From Frondihabitans sp. (lineage in GTDB: Bacteria; Actinomycetota; Actinomycetes; Actinomycetales; Microbacteriaceae), in contig JAODMX010000117.1 of the NCBI GenBank assembly GCA_025464735.1, forward strand, positions 1-27,516: DNA of 27,516 nucleotides. The letters run 5' to 3'. Shown here piece after piece: positions 1 to 7,570 of this stretch. The notes under the pieces are model-generated. The model did not search any database and was not told the DNA's origin. It saw only the letters and a list, made by a program, of their open reading frames with translations. Numbering within the stretch: the stretch's first letter is position 1; every line of letters starts with the position of its first letter. Both the position numbers and the translations under genes were made by a program.

Positions 1-151
1 CCGCTCCCCAAAACGGCTCCATACAGATTGAGAAGTACCGTCACCCTCGGCGACGAGTCAACCATCAAGATCACGGCTCGGCCAAATAAGCCAGCGGCGG
101 CGTGCGGGCGAGAAATAGCACGCGCCACACACCAGCGGCTCTTCGACATGG
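1..151. other. intergenic sequence, no gene recognised
   Basis: This stretch lies downstream of the minus-strand surface protein gene and runs to the window edge. Short open frames cross it on both strands, but none has a recognisable product, a ribosome binding site or a start that can be defended. It could hold the 3' end of a gene that begins outside the window. I see no clear terminator hairpin. Confidence 0.4.
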
Positions 152-2626
152 TCAGCCAAGGCCAGCACCGGGTCCGGGGTCGGCGCCGTTCTGGTCCGCT
201 GAATCGCATGTAATAGCGCCTGTGGCATGAAGCCAGCAGTTGTAGCTGGGGCGGTCCTCGGGCATTCCAGATGGCTCTTGAATGTATACAAATGCTGCAA
301 CGTCGCTGTAATTGTAGTACAATAGGTCGGGATTGTATTTACCGCTGTATACATCATGACTATAGTTTTTCGAGAAGTTTTTAGCATGCTTAGAGGTCTT
401 AATGTTCGTAATACTGCCCGACCAAGCCGGATTACCGGCGTCTTCAACATTTTTATTATACATGTCTGGGCCATATTGGGTTATGCCTGATTCGCTGTTG
501 GCTTTGACTTTCCCGCGTAGCGAGTAGCTCCCCGTCTCCTTGTTTACAACATAACCGATCTTGTAGCCAGAGCAGTTGTAGATCGGCGTCACCGTGAGCG
601 AGAGGTGGACGGTGATCGAGGAAAGGTTAGGTTCAAGGCTCTTCGAATTCGTGAATGCTTTCCCGGTATAACAAACGGTTCCAGTTGGGTCGTGTACCGC
701 CGGCGTTGAGCTTGCAGGGGAGCTCTGCTGAGCGCCAGCTGTGGCGTCTGAGGCGATGAACGAGTACGTCGGTGTCGTGACCGAACCCTGGGTGCCATCC
801 GGATCCACGGAGCCAGTTATTGTTGCCCACCAGTAGTAGGTCTGAGACGTCAGGTCATCCGGCCAGACTCCGTTAATGTCGTCTCCGTAGCCGTTCCACA
901 CGACGTTTGATCCAGCCGCATCCGTGCTAACGAAGTACTCGACCTGCGCGTCAGCGGGAAGGTCGCTAGTGCCCCCGAGCTGGACGGTCAAGTTCGGCGT
1001 GAGCGTCGTCGTGTCGCCATCCGCGGGTCCCGGTACAAAACCAGCGGTGGTCCAGTCGCCAAGGTCGAATGAGTAGTTAGCCTCGATGGAATCAAAACTG
1101 TCGGAGCCGTTCGTTGCCCAGATCTGGTGCCCGCCCTGCGTGGGCTGAATCTGCACGGTCACGACAGTCTGGGACGTCGCGGAAAGGAGGACGTCTGTCG
1201 GCGGGTCGATAGAATCAATGCCGTACTCCAGGTGATCTGTGCTGTCCTCGGCGACCGGAGCCGTGATTGTGCACGTGATCGGCGTGGAAGGGAGTACTTT
1301 TGTCCAGCTGCCGTCCGCAAACCCACTTTGACAGGCGATTGTCGGAGCCGACAGGCCGGAGTACCAGCCTTCGACATCGACGACCATGTCGGCGTTACCT
1401 TGCGAGTTGTTCTGCAGGATGATGCCGCCGTCAGCCCCAAGAGGAACGATTGCGAATACCGTCATCGTTGAATTCGCAACAAAATAGCCCGTGTCAGGCC
1501 CAGGTGCGGCGTCGTCGGCGTACGCGCTGACGGACCCTGAGGATCCGGCCGGAGGGATGACAGTGATGTCGACCGCGACGGATGTGAGACCTGAGGTCAT
1601 TGCCGGGACACCGTTCGTACCGGTGACCTGTATAGTCCGCGCTTCACCCGCAGCGAGCGGCACGTTCCCATTGGTCCGGGAATCGTAAACGCGCGCCGCT
1701 GCGGGGGTGAACTGGCCCGCACCGCTGCCATTGGTGCTGGCCGTAAAGTATCCCTCGATCGAAACGACGAGGTTCACGGGGCCGCCGGCGACGTAGATGC
1801 TGACTCCACCGGAGCTTGGAAGGTTGACGTTCGTGGTCCAGTCATAGACCCTCTGGCCTGGCCAGTACAGGGCCGTGCTGGGGCGGGCCTGGCCCGCGCC
1901 AAACGGGATGATGTACCCGCCAGTCGTCCCCGACCCGGACTCCTGAATGTTAAGTACCACACCGGACGCATCAGTGGGCACTCCCGCGGAGCCAGCGACT
2001 GGGAATGTCAGGGTGCTCTGGGATGCAACCTTAGCCACCGCTACTCCACCAGTTCCATCAGCGGTATTCGCTATAACCGAAGCTGCCAATGGCACGTACC
2101 CACCCGCCGCAGTGCTGCCAGAACTGTAATAGCCCTGCACATCGACGCGCAGACTCGCGGCGGTACTGGCTTGGACCTGGATCGCGCCGTTACTGCCGAC
2201 TGCAATCGTCGCGGCGTTGGCGACCGCGGTCGTCGCCGGGTAGTTGACGTAGGCGACCGTCGTGTTAGGCGTTGTCACAGCACCTGCGTCGGCGTGCAAA
2301 TAGCCGGCCGTGGAAGTGCTGTTTGTCACGACGAAGTTCACCTGGACAGCGGAGACGCCTGTGGCCGGGATTGTCCCGACACCCTCAACGGGTATCGAAT
2401 ACCAACTTCCCGCAGCCAAGCCCGCCGTGGGCGCGTCACCGGTTCCGCTGTTTGTGTCGTAGATGCGGGTCGTGTTCGAGACGAACAAGCCGCCCGCGCC
2501 CGTGGAAGCATCCGCATGTGCTACCTGAGGTGCGCTGACCACAAAAGCAGCCAACAACGCCACCGTGATCGCGACGGCGACCACCCGAACCTTCGACAAC
2601 CGGACCAAAACTACTGAAGACCGCAC
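152..2626 (-). CDS. secreted cell-surface protein with three beta-rich repeats
   Basis: The product is about 824 residues and was not matched to a named family. A GTG at 2626 gives a basic N-terminus (RSSVVLVRLSKVR), a hydrophobic core and an AHA signal-peptidase site near residue 38, so export is likely. Three homologous repeats follow. Each starts near RIYDTN or RVYDSR and ends in a V(D/E)VQGYY-like motif (DVQGYYSSG, SIEGYFTAS, DVEGWYSGL), as in actinobacterial wall-associated proteins. Next come a segment with an ACQSG/TCTITAP Cys pair and an Ig-like stretch (FVPGPADG to YWWAT). The last 150 or so residues are rich in Asn, Tyr, Lys and Ser, contain several cysteines and are encoded by clearly more AT-rich DNA. 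There is no LPXTG motif or C-terminal membrane helix, so release or non-covalent wall binding is the inference. The frame stays open upstream to about 4555, but that part is antisense to the debranching gene and is excluded. The role is unknown; adhesion or wall-surface display is a guess from composition. Confidence 0.75.
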   Translation of the reverse strand: MRSSVVLVRLSKVRVVAVAITVALLAAFVVSAPQVAHADASTGAGGLFVSNTTRIYDTNSGTGDAPTAGLAAGSWYSIPVEGVGTIPATGVSAVQVNFVVTNSTSTAGYLHADAGAVTTPNTTVAYVNYPATTAVANAATIAVGSNGAIQVQASTAASLRVDVQGYYSSGSTAAGGYVPLAASVIANTADGTGGVAVAKVASQSTLTFPVAGSAGVPTDASGVVLNIQESGSGTTGGYIIPFGAGQARPSTALYWPGQRVYDWTTNVNLPSSGGVSIYVAGGPVNLVVSIEGYFTASTNGSGAGQFTPAAARVYDSRTNGNVPLAAGEARTIQVTGTNGVPAMTSGLTSVAVDITVIPPAGSSGSVSAYADDAAPGPDTGYFVANSTMTVFAIVPLGADGGIILQNNSQGNADMVVDVEGWYSGLSAPTIACQSGFADGSWTKVLPSTPITCTITAPVAEDSTDHLEYGIDSIDPPTDVLLSATSQTVVTVQIQPTQGGHQIWATNGSDSFDSIEANYSFDLGDWTTAGFVPGPADGDTTTLTPNLTVQLGGTSDLPADAQVEYFVSTDAAGSNVVWNGYGDDINGVWPDDLTSQTYYWWATITGSVDPDGTQGSVTTPTYSFIASDATAGAQQSSPASSTPAVHDPTGTVCYTGKAFTNSKSLEPNLSSITVHLSLTVTPIYNCSGYKIGYVVNKETGSYSLRGKVKANSESGITQYGPDMYNKNVEDAGNPAWSGSITNIKTSKHAKNFSKNYSHDVYSGKYNPDLLYYNYSDVAAFVYIQEPSGMPEDRPSYNCWLHATGAITCDSADQNGADPGPGAGLG

Positions 2627-2643
2627 GACGACGCCCCATTTCT

Positions 2644-2661
2644 CGAGGCCGCAGCGCCTCG
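2644..2661 (-). promoter_or_regulatory. leader stem-loop next to the surface gene start
   Basis: Perfect 6-bp arms CGAGGC and GCCTCG surround a 6-nt loop, ending 17 nt before the GTG start at 2626. A weak GGGG ribosome binding stretch (2634-2637) lies between hairpin and start. In the transcript this stem could affect ribosome access. The function is inferred from position only. Confidence 0.4.
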
Positions 2662-2665
2662 CCGA

Positions 2666-2685
2666 TGTCAGCTTGGACGCTGACA
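2666..2685 (-). promoter_or_regulatory. second leader stem-loop
   Basis: Perfect 7-bp arms TGTCAGC and GCTGACA enclose a 6-nt loop (TTGGAC on the plus strand). It lies 4 nt upstream, in transcript order, of the 2644-2661 hairpin. The two together make a structured 5' leader. A protein operator on DNA is an equally possible reading. Confidence 0.45.
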
Positions 2686-2790
2686 GGCCAGATAACAAGT
2701 AGGCATGGGTATCGAAATCAAGGAGGCAATCCGGACCTTGTACCCCGATCCCTTGGGGAGAGAATCCTCCAAATGCAAGAAAAAGCTGAA

Positions 2791-2821
2791 AATATATGAA
2801 GGAATGACCCGGTGAAGTCAA
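2791..2821 (-). promoter_or_regulatory. putative promoter of the surface protein gene
   Basis: On the minus strand, TTGACT (2821-2816) is a good -35. It is followed by an AT-rich stretch reading CATATATT. Spacings of 17 to 19 nt give CATATA, ATATAT or TATATT as the -10 (TATATT at 2796-2791). Transcription from here would leave a leader of about 155 nt before GTG 2626. Confidence 0.45.
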
Positions 2822-3016
2822 AGAACGTACCCCATACAACAGAGGATTGGGCCCCGAACTGGGGGATACGACGCACGCTCGTCTCCGCGCTCTCACATCA
2901 CGAAGCGGCTCGTGGACCTTGGTGACGTGATCCCCACGGTGCGGCAAGATTGGTTCTCGGTGAGGCCGGGCTGATGTCCGTCGGCCGGCACGGAGTCGGC
3001 CCGGCGCAAATCTGTC

Positions 3017-4366
3017 GTGTTGGCAGGCCGCTCGGACGGCCCGCCCAGCGGGTACACCGGTGACGTCGCGACGTCGTCCGACCCGGGGGCCTCCGCGGTC
3101 ATCGACAGTCACGGCATCGTGCCGAGTCTCCTCGCTGCGCAAGACGGGGCGGTCGCCGACCGGAACCCGGCCACCTCGGGCGCCCTCGAGGAGGGCAGCA
3201 GCGTCACTTCCCCCGACGATGTGTTCCTCGCCGCCGGCGCCCCCTGGTTTTTCACGCTTTTCGGACGGGACTCGATCTGGGCCGCCCGCTTCCTCCTGCC
3301 CCTCGACGACGGGCTCCTGCTCGCCGGCGGGACACTCCGCGTGCTCGCCGGCCTCCAGGGGCACACCCGTGTCGCCGAGACGGCCGAGCAGCCCGGCAAG
3401 ATCATGCACGAGCTGCGGTCGCAGACGCTCACGATCCCCGGCGAAGGCATCAGCCTGCCACCGCTCTACTTCGGCACGGTCGACGCCACCGCGCTCTGGA
3501 TCTGCCTGCTGAACGACGCCTGGCACTGGGGTCTCCCCGACGACCAGGTCCGCGCCCTCCTGCCTCACCTCGAGGCGGCGCTCGCCTGGATGCGCGACTA
3601 CGGCGACAGCGACGGCGACGGACTCCTCGAATACGTCGACGAGACCGGTCACGGCCTGTCCAACCAGGGCTGGAAAGACTCCGGAGACAGTGTCCAGTGG
3701 CGCTCGGGCGAACTGGCCGAGGGGCCGATCGCCCTCGTCGAGGTGCAGGCCTACGCGTACGAGGCGGCACTCGCCGGCGCACGGATCCTGGAGCACTTCG
3801 AACGGCCGGGAGCCGCCTCCTGGCGCGACTGGGCCGCCCGACTGCAGGCGCGCTTCAATGAATCCTTCTGGATCCAGGATCCTCAGGGCGACTATCTCGC
3901 AATCGCCCTCGACGCCCACAAGCGGCCCGTCGACACCGTGACGTCGAACCTCGGCCACGTGCTCGGCACCGGGCTCCTCACCGAAGCCCAGGCCGCCTCG
4001 ATCGCTGCTCGCCTCGTCTCCCCCGAGCTGTCCAGCGGCTTCGGCCTGCGGACGATGTCCACCGACTCGGCCGGTTACTGGCCACTGAGCTACCACGGCG
4101 GCAGCGTCTGGACCCACGACACCGCCATCGCCATCCAGGGCCTCGCCCGCGACGGCTTCGCTGCCGAGGCAACGCAGCTGGCCGAGGGACTCCTGCGAGC
4201 GGTGCCCGCTTTCGACTACCGGATGCCGGAGCTGCACTCCGGTGACGACGCGCGCGAGCTGCCCCGCCCGGTGCCGTATCCCGCCGCCTGCCGGCCGCAG
4301 GCCTGGTCGGCTGCCGCCTCGGTGGCGGTCTGGGCCGCCCTGGAAGGCGTGGTGTCGCCGCGGTGA
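3017..4366 (+). CDS. amylo-alpha-1,6-glucosidase / glycogen debranching-type protein, N-terminally truncated
   Basis: The C-terminal (alpha/alpha)6 catalytic region of the actinobacterial debranching-enzyme family is clear: AAGAPWFFTLFGRDSIWAAR at about residues 74-93, ETAEQPGKIMHELR, YFGTVDATALW, GLSNQGWKDSGDSV and GGSVWTHDTAIAIQGL. Family members are usually about 650-720 residues, with an N-terminal beta domain of about 200 residues. Here the frame is 449 residues, only about 72 residues precede the catalytic region, and those do not resemble the missing domain. It also stops soon after the SAAASVAVWAALEG helix, where homologues usually continue. A TGA at 2972 closes the frame upstream, so GTG 3017 is the first usable start. 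The protein would be expected to hydrolyse alpha-1,6 glucan branches if active. Loss of the N-terminal domain and the adjacent junction make a decaying pseudogene quite possible. Confidence 0.7.
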   Translation: MLAGRSDGPPSGYTGDVATSSDPGASAVIDSHGIVPSLLAAQDGAVADRNPATSGALEEGSSVTSPDDVFLAAGAPWFFTLFGRDSIWAARFLLPLDDGLLLAGGTLRVLAGLQGHTRVAETAEQPGKIMHELRSQTLTIPGEGISLPPLYFGTVDATALWICLLNDAWHWGLPDDQVRALLPHLEAALAWMRDYGDSDGDGLLEYVDETGHGLSNQGWKDSGDSVQWRSGELAEGPIALVEVQAYAYEAALAGARILEHFERPGAASWRDWAARLQARFNESFWIQDPQGDYLAIALDAHKRPVDTVTSNLGHVLGTGLLTEAQAASIAARLVSPELSSGFGLRTMSTDSAGYWPLSYHGGSVWTHDTAIAIQGLARDGFAAEATQLAEGLLRAVPAFDYRMPELHSGDDARELPRPVPYPAACRPQAWSAAASVAVWAALEGVVSPR

Positions 4367-4380
4367 CACCGGTTTCGGCG

Positions 4381-4407
4381 CAGGGCACCGCGAATACTCG
4401 GTGCCTG
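4381..4407 (+). terminator. possible terminator after the debranching gene
   Basis: GGCACCG (4384-4390) and CGGTGCC (4399-4405) form a 7-bp stem with an 8-nt loop, extended by partly pairing CAGG and CTG flanks. A second GC-only hairpin, CAGGCCC/GGGCCTG, follows at 4430-4449. Neither has a T tract, so this is a weak call. Confidence 0.35.
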
Positions 4408-4478
4408 CCGCCGGAAGCGGTGTCAAACACAGGCCCGGGCCGGGGCCTGCGCCGGGGCCGGGCCAGTAGGCTCGGGGC

Positions 4479-4778
4479 ATGAATCCATTGCGCGGAGCGG
4501 CCTGGCGCGCCCGGACGTTTTTGTCCGAGCCGGTCCACGAACTCGAGCGGCGCACCGTCGAGGCCGAGGCTGCCGCGAGCGCGGCGACCGGCGAGCGTCT
4601 CGACGAAGTGCTCCAGCTGCTCCGGGCTTCTCAGACCGAGCGCGAGACCTCCGACCGCGAGAGTCGGCGCCTGTTCGTCGCACTGCGCACCCTCCTCGAA
4701 GAACAGAGCGCCGAGATCACCGAGCTTCGCCGCGAGATAGAGCGGCTGCGGGCCGGCGAGAGCACGCCTGCCTCGTGA
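4479..4778 (+). CDS. small coiled-coil protein, first gene of the glycan cluster
   Basis: The product is 99 residues of unknown function. It has a short basic N-terminus (MNPLRGAAWRARTF), then almost continuous charged, Ala/Glu/Arg/Leu-rich helix. Heptad-like leucines run through residues 17-93 (for example LLRASQTERETSDRESRRLF and LRREIERLRAG), so a dimeric coiled coil is likely. It has no signal peptide or membrane segment. The reading frame ends in GTGA at 4775-4778, which also starts the next gene, so the two should be translationally coupled. As the first gene of a glycan operon it might act as a scaffold or length regulator, but that is only inferred from position. Confidence 0.7.
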   Translation: MNPLRGAAWRARTFLSEPVHELERRTVEAEAAASAATGERLDEVLQLLRASQTERETSDRESRRLFVALRTLLEEQSAEITELRREIERLRAGESTPAS

Positions 4779-5419
4779 GCAAGGAGGTCTTCCTCTTCGG
4801 CGCCGGGGGCCACGCGAAGGTCGTCATCGATGTGCTGCGCCGCCAGGGCGTGCATGTCGTCGCCTGCCTCGAACCAGAGCCCCGGGTCGACAGCGTCGGC
4901 GGTATTCCCGTGCTCATCGAGTCGACCGGGCTCCCCCAGCTCCGCGCCGACGGCCACGACCGGGCCTTCGTCGCCATCGGCGACAACCACCTCCGGCGGC
5001 GCATCGCGACCCGTGCTCGCGCCGAGGGTCTCGAGCTGATCAACGCGATCAGCCCTCTCGCGATCGTGGCGCCCGATGTCGAGCTGGGCACCGGGATCCT
5101 GATCGTCCACGGCGCCATCGTCAACGCTGCGTCCCGCATCGGGGACGACACGATCGTCAACACGGGCGCCACCGTCGACCACGACGCACGGATCGGCGCC
5201 GGTGTGCATATCGCCCCGGGCAGCCACCTGGCGGGGAACGTCACGGTAGGATCGATGGCCATGCTCGGCATCGGCACAGCGGTCATCCCCGGAATCACGA
5301 TCGGCGACGAAGCCGTCGTGGGCGCGGGCTCCGTCGTGATCCGAGACATCACCACAGCGACGCGCGTCTGGGGCAACCCGGCCCGCGAGCAGGCTCCCGA
5401 AAGAGACCTCGACGAATGA
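4775..5419 (+). CDS. NeuD/PglD-family sugar O/N-acyltransferase
   Basis: This 214-residue protein has the two-part NeuD/PglD layout. An N-terminal Rossmann-like domain carries the GAGGHAKVV motif (residues 9-17), and a left-handed beta-helix of hexapeptide repeats spans about 95-190. The conserved His of the family is visible as H136 in GATVDHDARIG. Such enzymes transfer an acetyl group from acetyl-CoA to an amino sugar, often a UDP- or dTDP-4-amino-4,6-dideoxy sugar. The next gene is a PLP aminotransferase overlapping by 4 nt (ATGA), the typical partner that makes that 4-amino group. The likely role is N-acetylation of the aminotransferase product for surface glycan. The exact sugar cannot be read from the sequence. 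The GTG start is set by the overlap and the immediately following SKEVFLFGAGG. Confidence 0.85.
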   Translation: MSKEVFLFGAGGHAKVVIDVLRRQGVHVVACLEPEPRVDSVGGIPVLIESTGLPQLRADGHDRAFVAIGDNHLRRRIATRARAEGLELINAISPLAIVAPDVELGTGILIVHGAIVNAASRIGDDTIVNTGATVDHDARIGAGVHIAPGSHLAGNVTVGSMAMLGIGTAVIPGITIGDEAVVGAGSVVIRDITTATRVWGNPAREQAPERDLDE

Positions 5420-6519
5420 CACTCGAACCGATCGCCCTCGCCCAGCCCGACCTCGCCGGCAACGAGTTGAAGTACGTGACCGAGTGCCTTGAAACGGGCT
5501 GGATCTCCAGCATCGGGCACTTCATCACCGACTTCGAGCAGGCCTTCACCGAGGTCTCCGGCACCCGGTTCGCCGTCGCGTCGAACAACGGCACGACCGC
5601 GCTCCATCTGGCTCTGCTCGCCCTCGGAGTCGGCCCGGGTGACGAGGTCATCGTGCCCACCGTCACCTACGTCGCCACCGCCAACGCGGTGAAGTACTGC
5701 GGCGCAACGCCCGTGCTCGCCGACGTCTCGCCCGGCACCCTCAACATCGACCCCGACGAGCTCGAACGCCTTGTGACCCCGCGCACGAAGGGCGTCGTCT
5801 CGGTTCACCTCTACGGGATCCCCGCCGACGTGAAGGCGATCGGCGCCTTCTGCGATACGCACGACCTCTTCCACCTCGAAGACGCCGCCGAGTCGCACGG
5901 TGCCACGGTCGACGGAAAACCAGTCGGCTCCTTCGGCGACGCAGCCATCTTCAGCTTCTTCGGCAACAAGATCGTCACGACCGGCGAGGGCGGCATGGTC
6001 GTCACCGACGATCCCGCTCTCGAGAAGCACATCCGCCTGCTCCGCGGCCAGGGCATGGATCCAGAGCGTCGCTACTGGTTCCCGGAGGTCGGCTATAACT
6101 ACCGCATGACCAACATTCAGGCCGCGATCGGCGTGGCACAGCTCGAACGCTTCGAAGGGCTCCTGGCGGCCAGGCTGGAGCTGGCATCGCGCTACGCCAC
6201 GCGCCTGAAAGCAATCGAGGGCATCGTGCTGGCCGAGGTGCCGGAGGGCGTCATCTCGGTGCCGTGGCTGCAGAATGTCTATCTCGAAGAGGGGGACGGT
6301 GCCCGCCGCGATTCCGTCATGAGAGCGCTCAAGGAGGAGGGGGTCGACAGTCGTCCCGTCTTTTACCCCATGCACGTGCTGCCGGCGTTCGAAACCTCGC
6401 GGCCCTTCCCCGTAGCCGACGAGTGGAGCGCTCGCGGAATCAGTCTTCCCCTGCACACCGGGCTCTCCATCGACGACGTCGACAGGGTCACCGACACGCT
6501 CGCCCGAGTCCTTCGTTGA
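5416..6519 (+). CDS. DegT/DnrJ/EryC1-family PLP-dependent sugar aminotransferase
   Basis: The 367-residue protein is a full-length DegT/DnrJ/EryC1 aminotransferase. It has the N-terminal ETGWISSIGHFITDFEQ signature, SNNGTTALHLAL (57-68), HLEDAAESHGA with the cofactor-binding D156, and the PLP lysine K185 in FFGNKIVTTGEGG. GYNYRMTNIQAAIG follows. The family moves an amino group from glutamate to a keto sugar nucleotide such as a UDP- or GDP-4-keto-6-deoxy sugar. Together with the upstream acyltransferase it fits a PglE/PglD-like or perosamine-type N-acyl sugar pathway. No 4,6-dehydratase is visible in the window, so the keto-sugar supply must come from elsewhere. The ATG overlaps the previous stop (ATGA). 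Confidence 0.88.
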   Translation: MTLEPIALAQPDLAGNELKYVTECLETGWISSIGHFITDFEQAFTEVSGTRFAVASNNGTTALHLALLALGVGPGDEVIVPTVTYVATANAVKYCGATPVLADVSPGTLNIDPDELERLVTPRTKGVVSVHLYGIPADVKAIGAFCDTHDLFHLEDAAESHGATVDGKPVGSFGDAAIFSFFGNKIVTTGEGGMVVTDDPALEKHIRLLRGQGMDPERRYWFPEVGYNYRMTNIQAAIGVAQLERFEGLLAARLELASRYATRLKAIEGIVLAEVPEGVISVPWLQNVYLEEGDGARRDSVMRALKEEGVDSRPVFYPMHVLPAFETSRPFPVADEWSARGISLPLHTGLSIDDVDRVTDTLARVLR

Positions 6520-6529
6520 AACTCCTCCA

Positions 6530-7570
6530 GTGAAGATCGCGCTCGTCACGTCGGAAGAACCCTTCGTCCTCGGGGGTGCGCGCAACATCGTCGAGTGGCT
6601 CGACCGCGCTCTGACAGAAGCGGGCCACGAGACCGAGCTCATCTCCTTGCCGTTCGAGGAGGCACCGGACGATGTGCTCGCGCAGACGGCCCGCTTCCGG
6701 ATGATCGACCTGAGCGGATCAGCAGACCTCGTCGTCTGCTTCAGGCCTCCGTCCTACCTCGTGCGACACCCTCGCAAGGTGGTGTGGTTCATCCACCACC
6801 TCCGCACCTACTACGACCTGTGGGACACACCCCTCCGTGGCTTCCCGGATACGGTTGTCACCCGGAAGCGCCGGGACATCATTCGCCGAGCCGACGACCG
6901 CGCCCTGGCCGAGGCCCACCACGTCTTCACGAACTCGAAAGTCGTTTCGGAGCGCCTGCTCTCGTTCAACGGTGTCCCGAGCGACGTGCTCTACCCACCG
7001 CTGAGCGACACCGCCGGGTTTGCCAACAGCGGCTACGGCGACACCATCGTCGCCGTGTCGCGACTGGAGAACCACAAGCGCCAGAAACTCCTCGTCCAGG
7101 CTCTCGGGCTGACGACGACGGACGTGAGGCTTCGGCTGATCGGACGCGGCGCAACCCCCACCGTCGCAGAGGACTTGCGGTCGCTCGCGGCCGACCTCGG
7201 CGTCGCCGACCGGCTGGATCTCGACGACACGTGGATGGAAGAGGAGGAGAAACGACGCCTCATCGGCGCCGCTCTCGCGTGCGCGTATCTTCCGGTGGAC
7301 GAAGATTCCTACGGATATCCCACACTGGAGGCCGCCCACTCGGCCAAGGCAGTGCTCACGACCGGCGATTCCGGAGGTGTCTTGGAATTCGTCGAACATG
7401 ACGTCAGCGGCATCATCGCCGAACCCGACGCGGGATCCCTCGCCCAAAGCATGGACCGGCTCCACCGAGATCGCCCCCTGGCTGAACGACTCGGTCAGGG
7501 TGCCGTTCGGCGTGTCAGCGAGCTGGACATCTCCTGGAGCCACGTCGTGGAGAGAATCGTGACGGCATGA
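6530..7570 (+). CDS. GT4-type glycosyltransferase
   Basis: The 346-residue protein has the GT-B layout of family 4. The N-terminal Rossmann domain begins MKIALVTSEEPFVLGGARN, the linker has FTNSKVVSERLLSFNG, and the C-terminal domain has VAVSRLENHKRQKLLVQAL and SYGYPTLEAAHSAKAVLTT. The usual EX7E pair reads DX7E here (D of EDSYGYPTLE). It has no membrane segment, so it should be cytosolic or peripheral and transfer a sugar from a nucleotide donor to a growing glycan. The GTG start at 6530 is 10 nt after the aminotransferase stop. It is clearly paralogous to the next gene, sharing motifs such as ELGVADRL/DLGVADRL, ACAYLP and DSGGVLE. Donor and acceptor are unknown. Confidence 0.85.
   Translation: MKIALVTSEEPFVLGGARNIVEWLDRALTEAGHETELISLPFEEAPDDVLAQTARFRMIDLSGSADLVVCFRPPSYLVRHPRKVVWFIHHLRTYYDLWDTPLRGFPDTVVTRKRRDIIRRADDRALAEAHHVFTNSKVVSERLLSFNGVPSDVLYPPLSDTAGFANSGYGDTIVAVSRLENHKRQKLLVQALGLTTTDVRLRLIGRGATPTVAEDLRSLAADLGVADRLDLDDTWMEEEEKRRLIGAALACAYLPVDEDSYGYPTLEAAHSAKAVLTTGDSGGVLEFVEHDVSGIIAEPDAGSLAQSMDRLHRDRPLAERLGQGAVRRVSELDISWSHVVERIVTA

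Larger units (their letters stand above)
2627..3016. other. divergent intergenic region, possible rearrangement junction
   Basis: This 390-nt gap separates the minus-strand surface protein from the plus-strand debranching gene. From about 2700 to 2870 it is AT-richer than its surroundings and holds the best promoter for the surface gene. From about 2880 to 3016 it is GC-rich and looks coding-like, but stops occur (for example TGA at 2972 in the frame of the debranching gene). The second part may be decayed coding sequence. I could not assign it to the missing N-terminal half of the debranching enzyme. Confidence 0.45.

Noticed and set aside
58..474. 138-codon minus-strand frame
   Set aside because: Most of it overlaps the surface protein in another frame. 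It has no domain and no ribosome binding site.
152..4555. A single minus-strand open frame of about 1467 codons
   Set aside because: The part beyond 2626 lies antisense to the debranching gene and across a promoter region. The translated upstream part has no domain pattern, while a signal peptide starts at GTG 2626.
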